A DNA stretch of 10,023 nucleotides from Bifidobacterium sp. UBA744 (GTDB taxonomy: Bacteria; Actinomycetota; Actinomycetes; Actinomycetales; Bifidobacteriaceae): NCBI GenBank assembly GCA_002298605.1, contig DBKS01000032.1:33814-43836 (forward strand), read 5' to 3'. The notes beneath the pieces are model-generated. The model did not search any database and was not told where the DNA came from. It worked only from the letters and a program-made list of their open reading frames with translations. The position numbers were made by a program, and so were the translations under genes. Positions 1 to 6,879 of the stretch are shown piece by piece. How positions within the stretch are numbered: the first letter of the stretch is position 1; each line of letters starts with the position of its first letter.

Positions 1-1371
1 CGTGCGCCCCTCTTCAAGCTCTCGCTCCAGTTCGGCCACATGACGGTCGAACACCTCGGCGGTCACCTGGCCGCCGCCGGCGAGTTCGGCCCAATAGCCG
101 GCGTTCGCCGCCGCCGCCACGATCTCGGGATCCACCGTGGTCGGCGTCATGCCGGCCAGCAGCACCGGCGGCTTGCCGGTCAGTTCGCTGAACTTGGTGA
201 CGAGCTTGTCTCCGGCGGGGGTATGCGCCACATGCGGCGCAAAATCCTTCCAGTTCTGCGTGCGGCGCGGTTCGGTGTCCAGCGTGGCCAACGCCGCGCG
301 ATCCGACGCGGACGACGCCTCGACCACGCCGACGCCGGTGCCCTCGACCACTTTGCCGATCAGCTTGCCCAGCGTGGCGCCCGGACCGAGGTCCACGATC
401 CACAGGGACGCCGGATCGTTGGAGGCAAGTGTCGCGCGCACGGTCGACGCCCAATCCACATGGTTGAGCAGCACCTCATCCGCGAGCGTCCGGGCACGGG
501 ACTCGTCCAGCTCGCAGGCGCGGGCCCACTCCACGGCCTGCTCGACGGCCGGGGCCATCAGCGGGGAGTGGAACGGCAGCGTCACCTCAAGATATTCGAG
601 CACCGGGTCGAATACGGCGCCGCCACGCACCTTGTCGTCGCGCAACTTGGCCTGGCGGGCATGCTCCCTGCCCACTTCGACGGCGAAGCTGGCCAGATCC
701 TCCGGATACCCGGACAACACGTGGTGGTTGGACGAATTGGTGACGGCGATGGAGATCGGACCGTGCGGATTGACCACACGGGCGGCCAGCACTCTGATCT
801 GTTCCTCGGTGGCTCCTTTCACCGACAGCATCGGGCTGGCCTCGCCATGCGATGCGGCGATCCCCAGCTCACGGGCCTTGCGGGTGCCGGCGGCGCCGAT
901 CAGCGCGGCCATGGCGAGAATCTGGTCAATCTGCTCGCCGGCGGAGGCCAGCGAACCGGCGTCCGCGGCGACCTGTGCCATATGGACACCGAGAATGCCC
1001 TGAGAATGCCCCAGTAGGGCGACCGGCTTGGCGGCGGCGATCTCATAGCCGAGATGGGCGAGATCGGTCAGCGCACCCAGCTGGGTGAGCGCAATGCCCT
1101 CCACCGAAACGGTGGCGTCGGCGGCGGCACCCAGACGTGCGGGGTTCGGGGCGAATCCGAACAGGTCAACGGGTTTGCCGGTGGTGGCCAGCAGTTCCGC
1201 GCTCACCGGGGTCAACAGCCGCGCGGCTGCGGCGGCATGAGCCTTCAGCGAAGCTTCGAGGGTCGGATCGTTCGTCAGATCGGCGAGCGCCACCGGCCAC
1301 GGGGTGGACTGGCCGGCAAAGGCGAGTGCGTGCGGCTCGGAGGCAAGGCGGTTCAGAAAGAAAGTGGTCAT
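1..1371 (-). CDS. fas: Type I fatty acid synthase, N-terminal part (acetyltransferase plus start of enoyl reductase)
   Basis: This is the first 457 codons of a multifunctional FAS-I; the rest lies beyond the left edge and the frame is still open at base 1. Residues about 1-380 form an acyl (acetyl) transferase domain: the nucleophile elbow GHSQG puts the catalytic serine at residue 123, and LPFHSPLM supplies the probable catalytic histidine at 268. From about residue 400, LLAGMTPTTV followed by GYWAELAGGG marks the start of the FMN-dependent TIM-barrel enoyl reductase, the order expected of actinobacterial and fungal-beta type FAS. The enzyme makes long-chain fatty acids in the cytosol from acetyl- and malonyl-CoA. 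I chose the ATG at 1371 because GGAG lies 6 bases upstream; an in-frame ATG at 1383 would add four residues (MELR). It follows accD on the same strand with no visible terminator, so it is probably the last gene of the biotin/carboxylase operon. Confidence 0.93.
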   Translation of the reverse strand, partial: MTTFFLNRLASEPHALAFAGQSTPWPVALADLTNDPTLEASLKAHAAAAARLLTPVSAELLATTGKPVDLFGFAPNPARLGAAADATVSVEGIALTQLGALTDLAHLGYEIAAAKPVALLGHSQGILGVHMAQVAADAGSLASAGEQIDQILAMAALIGAAGTRKARELGIAASHGEASPMLSVKGATEEQIRVLAARVVNPHGPISIAVTNSSNHHVLSGYPEDLASFAVEVGREHARQAKLRDDKVRGGAVFDPVLEYLEVTLPFHSPLMAPAVEQAVEWARACELDESRARTLADEVLLNHVDWASTVRATLASNDPASLWIVDLGPGATLGKLIGKVVEGTGVGVVEASSASDRAALATLDTEPRRTQNWKDFAPHVAHTPAGDKLVTKFSELTGKPPVLLAGMTPTTVDPEIVAAAANAGYWAELAGGGQVTAEVFDRHVAELERELEEGRT

Positions 1372-1387
1372 TCGTAGCTCCATGCTT

Positions 1388-1450
1388 GTGAATTGGTGTG
1401 TGAATAGGTATGTGAATCGGTTGGTTTATGGTCTGTGTTGTTCTGTGTTG
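1388..1450. repeat. Short tandem repeats in the fas leader
   Basis: On the plus strand three 12-base units lie head to tail: GTGAATTGGTGT (1388-1399), GTGAATAGGTAT (1400-1411) and GTGAATCGGTTG (1412-1423). A degenerate fourth, GTTTATGGTCTG, follows at 1424-1435. Two 10-base units then appear, GTCTGTGTTG and TTCTGTGTTG (1431-1450), slightly overlapping the fourth. Read in the direction of fas, this is an A/C-rich, G-poor stretch just upstream of the ribosome binding site. It could be an array of protein-binding half-sites or an unstructured leader that helps translation; the sequence does not decide between these. It fills most of the 104 bases between accD and fas, and no convincing promoter or terminator was seen there. 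Confidence 0.6.
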
Positions 1451-1475
1451 CTGTTCGTCGCTGATTGGCACGCGA

Positions 1476-3140
1476 TTACAACGGCTGGTTGCCGTGGTGT
1501 TTGCCGGTACGGCGACACCGTCGCTTGGAGGCCAGCAATTTCAGTGATTGCTCAATCACCTCACGCGTTTGCTCGGGGTCGATCATCGCGTCGATTTCCC
1601 CCATTTCAAGCGATAGGTTCGCGTTGACGGTGGTGCGCTCGTAGTCGGCGGCGAGCTTCCTGCGCAGTTCGTCGACGTCCCTGCCGGCCTCCCGGGCCTT
1701 CTGCAGGTCCTTGCGGTGGATGATGTTCACAGCGCCGGTGGCGCCAAGCACCGCGATCTGGGAGGTGGGCCACGCGAAGTTCATGTCGGCGCCGATGGAC
1801 TTGGATCCCATCACGATGTACGCGCCGCCGAACGCCTTCCTCAGGACGACGGTCACCATGGGCACCTGCGCGTTGGCGTAGGCATAGATCACCTTGGCTC
1901 CACGGCGAATGATGCCGGCATGCTCCTGGTCGGAACCGGGTTTGTAGCCGGGCACGTCCACCAGGGTGATCACCGGCAGGTTGAACGCGTCGCACAGCCT
2001 GACGAAGCGGGCCACCTTCTCGGACGAATCGACGTCAAGGATGCCGGCCCGCACATTCGGCTGATTGGCGACCACACCCACGGGATGCCCGTCGATGCAG
2101 GCGAATCCCACCACCGCGGAGGCGCCGAACAACTCCTGCACCTGCACGAATTCGCCGTAATCGACGATGCAGCGGATCACCTCGAGCATGTCGTAGGGCT
2201 GCCGGTCGTTGTCGGGCACGATGGATGCCAGTCGCTTCGCGGCCTCACGTTCGGTGCGGCCCGAGCCGAAGGCGTAGACAGGCGGCTGTTCGTCGCTGCT
2301 GGACGGCAGGTAGGCGAGCACCGTGCGCGCGTAGTCGATGGCGTCCGCCTCATCCTCGCCGAGGTAATGCGCCACTCCGGATTTGGCGTTATGCACATAG
2401 CCTCCACCCAACTCGTCCATGCTGATCGTCTCGCCGGTCGCGGCCTTCACCACATCGGGGCCAGTGACGAACATATTGGAATGTTCCTTGGTCATGATGA
2501 TCAGATCGGTCAATGCCGGGCAATACACCGCACCGCCCGCGCAGGGCCCCAGAATCAGCGAGATTTGGGGGATGAATCCGCTGGCCTCGCAGGTTTTTCT
2601 GAAGATGCGCCCGTATTGGGTCAGCGCCGCGACGCCCTCCTGGATGCGTGCGCCGCCGGAGTCGACGATCGCAACCACCGGGACCTTGAGTTCGAGCGCC
2701 ATATCCATCAGATGGCAGATCTTGGCGCCTTCCGCCGTGCCCAGCGTGCCGCCCTTCACGGAAAAGTCCTGCGCGTACACGCCGACCTTGCGGCCGTAGA
2801 TCTCGCCGAATCCGGTGATCACGGCGCTGCCGGCCACATCATTGTTGATATTGCCGCCGGCGAAGCGGCCGATTTCCTCGAAAGTGCCGGAGTCGAACAG
2901 CAGGTCGAGCCGCTCGCGGGCCGTGTATTTGCCCTTGGCGTGCTGGCGGGAGCGTGCGCGCTCCTCGGCCGTGCGTGCCAATTCGGCCGCCTTGATCACG
3001 GCTTGGCGCAGCGGCTGCGCCGACGCGGCGGACGCTGTGGACGCGCCGTTGGCGGTATGGCCCGTCCGGTTCGACCGGCCCGCCGCATGCAGGGCGTTCA
3101 GTGCGCTCACGGTCGCCGGAGCGCTGATGATATCGGTCAT
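1476..3140 (-). CDS. accD: Acyl-CoA (acetyl-CoA) carboxylase beta subunit, carboxyltransferase
   Basis: This 554-residue protein is the carboxyltransferase half of a two-subunit actinobacterial acyl-CoA carboxylase (AccB/PccB family, usually about 530 residues). It moves CO2 from carboxybiotin on AccC to acetyl-CoA, giving malonyl-CoA for FAS. A low-complexity Ala/Ser/Thr-rich segment (residues 1-45) precedes the fold. The N-terminal crotonase-like domain carries SGGARIQEG (161-169) and GPCAGGAVY (198-206); the C-terminal one carries VDVPGYKPG (394-402) and FGGAYIVMGSK (437-447), glycine loops that form the oxyanion holes. The residue after GGAY is Ile (442). As I recall the Streptomyces work, Ile here marks AccB-type enzymes that accept acetyl-CoA and Asp marks propionyl-specific PccB. 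The end, KHHGNQPL, resembles the family's usual KHGNIPL, so the C-terminus is complete. The start codon overlaps the accC stop as ATGA, behind a strong AAGGAGA site, which suggests translational coupling. No small epsilon subunit (AccE), which some actinobacterial carboxylases need, is visible. Confidence 0.95.
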   Translation of the reverse strand: MTDIISAPATVSALNALHAAGRSNRTGHTANGASTASAASAQPLRQAVIKAAELARTAEERARSRQHAKGKYTARERLDLLFDSGTFEEIGRFAGGNINNDVAGSAVITGFGEIYGRKVGVYAQDFSVKGGTLGTAEGAKICHLMDMALELKVPVVAIVDSGGARIQEGVAALTQYGRIFRKTCEASGFIPQISLILGPCAGGAVYCPALTDLIIMTKEHSNMFVTGPDVVKAATGETISMDELGGGYVHNAKSGVAHYLGEDEADAIDYARTVLAYLPSSSDEQPPVYAFGSGRTEREAAKRLASIVPDNDRQPYDMLEVIRCIVDYGEFVQVQELFGASAVVGFACIDGHPVGVVANQPNVRAGILDVDSSEKVARFVRLCDAFNLPVITLVDVPGYKPGSDQEHAGIIRRGAKVIYAYANAQVPMVTVVLRKAFGGAYIVMGSKSIGADMNFAWPTSQIAVLGATGAVNIIHRKDLQKAREAGRDVDELRRKLAADYERTTVNANLSLEMGEIDAMIDPEQTREVIEQSLKLLASKRRCRRTGKHHGNQPL

Positions 3141-5044
3141 GCCGTCTCCTTGTCATTGCGGTCGTTATGGCTACCATCCGCATTGGATTGCGGTTCGGCG
3201 ACGGTCTTGGGCTTGTCTCCCGCCGCCTGAACGTCGAGGGTGACCAGGGTCGCGCCGGCCTCCACGCCGTCGCCCGGAGAAACGAAGATCTTGGTCACCG
3301 TCCCCTCCACCGGCGCGTAGACGTAGTTCTCCATCTTCATGGATTCGAGCACCACCAGCAGGTCGCCTTTCCTGACGGACGCGCCCTCCGCGACGTTGAT
3401 GCGGGTGACCACCGCCTGCATGGGGGACGCGATCACGCCGGACGCGCCCTCGTCGGCTCGTTTGGCGACCGGGTCGGCGCCGTGAAGGGCCGAACCGCGC
3501 AACGGTTGGGTGGGACGGCGAACGGCTCCGCTCTGCAAGCGCGGCGAGCCGGTCAAACCGTCGACGATGTCTTGGGGAACGGTCAGCTTGACGCGCTTGT
3601 CATTGATCTCGATCACAAAGGTCTCGCTCACCGGACGGTCCGACGCACCGGCGGCCGAAGCGCCGAGCGAGGCGGGCTGGCCCGAATTGCTGGTCTGCGG
3701 CACGCGATTCAGATAGGTGCGCTCCAGCCATTTGGTACTCACCTCGAAGCCGTGACCGTGTTCGGCGGTGAAGGCGTCGTCGGTGAAGATCTTGGCAAAC
3801 AGGCTGGCCGGCGTGGGCACGCCCTCGATCTTGAGCTCGCGCAGCGCACGGCGCACACGGGCCACCGCGGCGGGACGGTCCTGCGCGGTCACCACGAGCT
3901 TGCCCATCATCGAATCGAATTTCGGCGAGACGGTGTCGCCCTCCTCCACGCCGGAATCAATGCGGATGCCGGGACCGGACGGCCAGACCACCGTGGTGAG
4001 CGTACCGGAGCTCGGCGTGAGATTGGTCGCCGGATCCTCACAGGTGATGCGCAATTCGAAACTGTGGCCGCGCGGCGCCGGGGCCTCGGTCAGCGCACCG
4101 CCATCCGCGATCACCAGCTGTTCACGCACCAGATCAAGTCCGGAGACCTCCTCGGAAACCGTATGCTCCACCTGCAACCTCGGATTGACCTCGAGGAAAT
4201 ACACCTTGCCCGCCGGGGTCACCATGAATTCGCAGGTTCCCAGCCCCACATAATCCACCTCTTCGAACAGGTGGCGGGAGTATCCCCGCAACTGCAGCTC
4301 CACGTCCCTGCTGACGAACGGGGCCGGGGCCTCTTCGATCAGCTTCTGGTTGCGCCGCTGCACCGTGCAGTCGCGGGTGGAGTACACGGTGAAGTTGCCA
4401 TGGAAATCACGCCCGGACTGGGTCTCGATATGACGGGCCTTGTCGATGAACTTCTCGATGAAATACTCGCCCAGATCGCCGCCCTGCAATGCGTCGTGAT
4501 TGAGGTAGAAGCCACGCAGCTCATCGTCGTCGCGCACCACGCTGATGCCGTGGCCGCCGCCGCCGTCGGTTCGCTTCATCATCACCGGATAGCCGTACGT
4601 GTGGGCGAAATCAAGCAGCGTGCGCATGTCGGTCACCGGCTCGGCAATGCCCGGCACGCTGGGAACGTGCGCCGCCTTGGCCACTCGTTTCGCGGTGATT
4701 TTGTCTCCAAGATCGGTAAGCGCCTGCGGGGCGGGACCCACCCATTTCGCCCCGGCCGCCGTGACCTTGGCGGCGAATCCGGCGACTTCCGACAGGAAAC
4801 CGTAGCCGGGGTGCACGGCGTCCGCGCCGCTGCGCCGAAGAATGTCGATCAGCAGGTCCTCGTTGAGATACGTGTCGCGATAGGTGTCTCCCGGCAGCAG
4901 ATACGCCTCGTCGGCCATCTGCACATACTGGCTGTCCCGATCCTGTTCCGCGTAGACGGCCACGGTGGAGATGCCCATCTCCTGGGCCGTGCGCACCACG
5001 CGCAACGCGATTTCACCGCGATTGGCAATCAGCAGTTTCTTCAT
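3137..5044 (-). CDS. accC: Acyl-CoA carboxylase alpha subunit: biotin carboxylase fused to biotin carrier domain
   Basis: This 635-residue protein uses ATP and bicarbonate to carboxylate its own covalently bound biotin and then passes the CO2 to AccD. The biotin carboxylase part (about 1-450) shows HPGYGFLSE (78-86), the glycine loop KRTDGGGGHG (157-166), IEKF (196-199), QRRNQK (229-234), EVNPRLQVEH (285-294) and the R332-containing RITCEDP. A linker of about 95 residues rich in Ala, Gly and Ser leads to a biotinyl domain (about 545-605) with ESMKMEN; lysine 570 is the biotin attachment site. The last 30 residues are a polar tail. The glycine loop departs from the usual KASAGGGGRG pattern and RHIETQSGRD from RHVEVQ-type sequences, so this is a divergent clade, but the ATP and carboxybiotin residues are kept. 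The ATG at 5044 follows AAGGA at good spacing and overlaps the birA stop by 4 bases, placing carrier and ligase in one transcript. It is sometimes named accA, accBC or pccA-like. Confidence 0.95.
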   Translation of the reverse strand: MKKLLIANRGEIALRVVRTAQEMGISTVAVYAEQDRDSQYVQMADEAYLLPGDTYRDTYLNEDLLIDILRRSGADAVHPGYGFLSEVAGFAAKVTAAGAKWVGPAPQALTDLGDKITAKRVAKAAHVPSVPGIAEPVTDMRTLLDFAHTYGYPVMMKRTDGGGGHGISVVRDDDELRGFYLNHDALQGGDLGEYFIEKFIDKARHIETQSGRDFHGNFTVYSTRDCTVQRRNQKLIEEAPAPFVSRDVELQLRGYSRHLFEEVDYVGLGTCEFMVTPAGKVYFLEVNPRLQVEHTVSEEVSGLDLVREQLVIADGGALTEAPAPRGHSFELRITCEDPATNLTPSSGTLTTVVWPSGPGIRIDSGVEEGDTVSPKFDSMMGKLVVTAQDRPAAVARVRRALRELKIEGVPTPASLFAKIFTDDAFTAEHGHGFEVSTKWLERTYLNRVPQTSNSGQPASLGASAAGASDRPVSETFVIEINDKRVKLTVPQDIVDGLTGSPRLQSGAVRRPTQPLRGSALHGADPVAKRADEGASGVIASPMQAVVTRINVAEGASVRKGDLLVVLESMKMENYVYAPVEGTVTKIFVSPGDGVEAGATLVTLDVQAAGDKPKTVAEPQSNADGSHNDRNDKETA

Positions 5045-6054
5045 GCGTTCCTTCCATCCGATCCGTATCGTTCAGTCACAGCCCGTTCGTTCGCGCCATC
5101 CGGGGCCGCGGCCCGCGGCAGCACTCCGACATCCGCGGTACGAATGGCCTCCACGGCGCCATCGGGCCTTCTCACCATCAGCGCGGCATCCGGGGCAATG
5201 GATTCCGCCACTCCGGTGATCGTCGATCCGTCGACCAGCGTCGCCTCAACCGGACGGCCCAGCGTCCAGCACACCGAGGTCAGACGGCGGCGCAGATCCT
5301 CGACGGCCTCGGCCGGACTGTTCAGCAGCGCGGCGAATTCCCTGCGCAACGCACCGACGATGGCTTCGCCGAGCCGATCGCGCAACCGCGCGAAATCAGG
5401 CAGCGCATCGTACTGCTCCTGCAGTGACGTGGCCTGCGGGGTCGGCAACGCATCGGGGTCGAACAGCAGATTCAGCCCAATGCCGACGATGAAGGCCACG
5501 CGGTTCCGGGCAGCGTCGGAGGGTATCCGCACGGCCTCGGTCAGGATGCCGCCGAGTTTGCGTCCTGCCATGAACACGTCATTCGGCCACTTGAGCTCGA
5601 CGCCATGGGCGGAGTCGTTCGCGACGCGCGCGCCAACGGCCTCCAGCGCCTCGGAAATGCCGGTCTGCGCGGCAAGGCCGGCGGCCATCGTCAGCCAGCC
5701 GGATCGTTCCGCGCACACCATGGCGCGCGGCAACGGCATGACGAACGACGCGATGAACGACCGCCCGGGCTCATTCACCCAGCTTCGTCCCAAACGCCCA
5801 TGACCCGCCGTCTGCATATCGGCGGCCACCATGCCCACCGACGGCTGGCATGCGGAGTCGGCGGATTGCGCGCGCAGCAGCCCGGTGATGAAAGCATCGC
5901 CCTCGCGGCACCACTCGCGCAGCACGGCGTTCGTGGAGGTCACGACGCCAAACAGTCGGAAGCCCTCCGCGGCCTCCGCGCTGAGAGGCATGGGCCACCG
6001 CGGTTCCGGCGTCGCCTCAGCGGGCAGCGTCGGATTGTGCGCATATCGAGTCAT
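5041..6054 (-). CDS. birA: Biotin--[carboxylase carrier protein] ligase, without DNA-binding domain
   Basis: The protein activates biotin with ATP and attaches it to the lysine of a biotin carrier domain, here almost certainly K570 of the adjacent AccC. Motifs (residues counted from the upstream GTG discussed below; subtract 3 for the ATG) are TSTN (42-45), QTAGHGRLGR (84-93, the biotinyl-AMP loop corresponding to GRGRRGR of E. coli BirA, with His replacing the first Arg), KWPNDV (158-163) and KLGGIL (169-174). The C-terminal 50 residues or so (GRPVEATLVDG onward) fit the SH3-like BPL_C domain. There is no N-terminal winged-helix, so it is a monofunctional group I ligase and should not itself repress biotin genes. 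Start is uncertain: ATG at 6054 is chosen, but an in-frame GTG at 6063 adds three residues, and neither has a good Shine-Dalgarno site. It is probably the first gene of the birA-accC-accD-fas operon and diverges from bioY. Confidence 0.93.
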   Translation of the reverse strand: MTRYAHNPTLPAEATPEPRWPMPLSAEAAEGFRLFGVVTSTNAVLREWCREGDAFITGLLRAQSADSACQPSVGMVAADMQTAGHGRLGRSWVNEPGRSFIASFVMPLPRAMVCAERSGWLTMAAGLAAQTGISEALEAVGARVANDSAHGVELKWPNDVFMAGRKLGGILTEAVRIPSDAARNRVAFIVGIGLNLLFDPDALPTPQATSLQEQYDALPDFARLRDRLGEAIVGALRREFAALLNSPAEAVEDLRRRLTSVCWTLGRPVEATLVDGSTITGVAESIAPDAALMVRRPDGAVEAIRTADVGVLPRAAAPDGANERAVTERYGSDGRNA

Positions 6055-6063
6055 GAGGTCCAC

Positions 6064-6228
6064 GCTATGCGCACGACGACGATGGGCGTATGGACGAGCT
6101 CAACAAAAAACATCATCGTGATTTGTGGAAACTCACAAACGCCTTCGTAAGCTACCCGTCCGTAGGATGACGATACGTCCGCAGCCTGGACGCATACGCT
6201 TTCCGCACCACACATGCAAGGGGACCCC
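6064..6228. promoter_or_regulatory. Divergent birA/bioY control region
   Basis: These 165 bases separate two divergently transcribed biotin genes and must hold start signals for both. For bioY, TTGTGG (6123-6128) and TAAGCT (6148-6153) are possible -35 and -10 boxes, but the 19-base spacing is long and the match modest. No convincing promoter was found for birA. A run of six A (T on the birA strand) lies near 6106-6111. The most distinctive element is the inverted repeat listed separately, which overlaps the proposed bioY -35 box. Leader lengths cannot be fixed from sequence alone. Confidence 0.5.
6122..6139. promoter_or_regulatory. Perfect inverted repeat, candidate operator between birA and bioY
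   Basis: TTTGTG, a six-base spacer (GAAACT) and CACAAA form a perfect 6-6-6 palindrome. Its size suits a dimeric transcription factor, and its place between two biotin genes suggests a biotin-responsive operator. It resembles a CRP/FNR-type site, but the distance between TGTG and CACA is two bases shorter than in the E. coli CRP consensus. The cognate protein is unknown; BirA here has no DNA-binding domain. The repeat could also arise by chance in this locally AT-rich stretch. Confidence 0.5.
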
Positions 6229-6846
6229 ATGTACGTCGCCAACCAACACAACACAACCACGGCCGCCACGGCCGCATCCTCCGGAGCCGACGACTCCTCG
6301 ACCCGGCGCCGGCTCGCCGGCGCGGCCCGAGTGCTGCTGTTCGCCGGCCTGATGTGGGGCGCCACGGCCGCCGGTGAGATCCCGATTCCCGGCACGCCCG
6401 TACCAATCACCCTGCAGACCTTTGTGGTGATGCTTGCCGCGCTGACACTAACCTGGCGCGAGGGCGCCGCCTCCATGGCCGTCTACCTCGCCGCCGGCGC
6501 CGCGGGGCTGCCGGTGTTCGCAGGCGGCGCGTCCACCACGGCGCTGTTCGGCCCCTCAGCCGGTTTTCTCATCGGATTCCTGCCAGGTGTGATCGTCACG
6601 GCCCTGCTGCGTGGCGGCCGCAATGCCACAGTCGCATCATGGCTTCGCGCGCTGCGCTCCTTCGCCGCCGCTTTGATCGGCTGCGTCGCGGTGGTGTACG
6701 CCATTGGGTTCCTGGTCCAGTCGGCGGTTACGGGGGTTTCCTTCACCGCCGTGGCGACCGCCTCCATGGGTTTTGTGATCGGCGACGTCATCAAGGCCCT
6801 TGTCGCCACCGCCTCGGTGATGGGTATCGACAGGCTACGCCGCTGA
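6229..6846 (+). CDS. bioY: Biotin transporter BioY (S component of ECF transporter)
   Basis: This 205-residue, very hydrophobic membrane protein is the biotin-binding substrate component of an energy-coupling-factor transporter. After a polar Thr/Ala-rich N-terminus of about 28 residues come roughly six membrane segments. Family signatures are IPIPGTPVPITLQTFVVML (about 49-67), the YLAAGAAGLPVFAGG segment (about 85-99) and GPSAGFLIGF (about 106-115), all close to the BioY biotin-pocket and packing motifs. The ECF energising module (EcfA/EcfT) is not in this window; group II BioY proteins share one encoded elsewhere, and some BioY proteins are reported to work alone. I prefer the ATG at 6229 because AAGGGGA lies just upstream; an ATG at 6214 would add five residues and place that site inside the gene. 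The gene sits opposite birA, so import is encoded beside attachment, as expected for a biotin auxotroph. Confidence 0.95.
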   Translation: MYVANQHNTTTAATAASSGADDSSTRRRLAGAARVLLFAGLMWGATAAGEIPIPGTPVPITLQTFVVMLAALTLTWREGAASMAVYLAAGAAGLPVFAGGASTTALFGPSAGFLIGFLPGVIVTALLRGGRNATVASWLRALRSFAAALIGCVAVVYAIGFLVQSAVTGVSFTAVATASMGFVIGDVIKALVATASVMGIDRLRR

Positions 6847-6871
6847 CGAAACGGGTAATCTGAACTACACT
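6843..6871 (+). promoter_or_regulatory. Candidate promoter of the fasR-like gene
   Basis: CTGACG (6843-6848, compare TTGACA) and TACACT (6866-6871, compare TATAAT) are exactly 17 bases apart. The -35 box overlaps the bioY stop codon. Transcription would begin about 7-9 bases after the -10 box, at or within a base or two of the GTG at 6880, which has no ribosome binding site. The arrangement fits a leaderless mRNA, common in actinobacteria. Read-through from bioY is also possible because no terminator separates the genes. Confidence 0.55.
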
Positions 6872-6879
6872 ATGCTGAT

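Noticed and set aside
40..1017. Long plus-strand open frames opposite fas (325 and 288 codons)
   Set aside because: They are antisense to a well-supported FAS domain with catalytic motifs, are rich in Arg, Gly and His as high-GC shadows are, and have no recognisable domain.
1166..1471. 101-codon minus-strand frame with a PIHIPIHTPIHK repeat, possible leader peptide of fas
   Set aside because: The repeat comes from the 12-base tandem DNA repeats, the frame runs out of phase deep into fas, and no good ribosome binding site precedes it.
3167..5803. 878-codon plus-strand open frame opposite accC and birA
   Set aside because: It is the third-position GC shadow of two real genes whose motifs are intact; its composition is His/Arg/Gly-rich and it resembles no known protein.
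6122..6139. CRP-type cAMP receptor site
   Set aside because: The spacing between TGTG and CACA is six bases, not eight as in the consensus, and nothing else here points to catabolite control.
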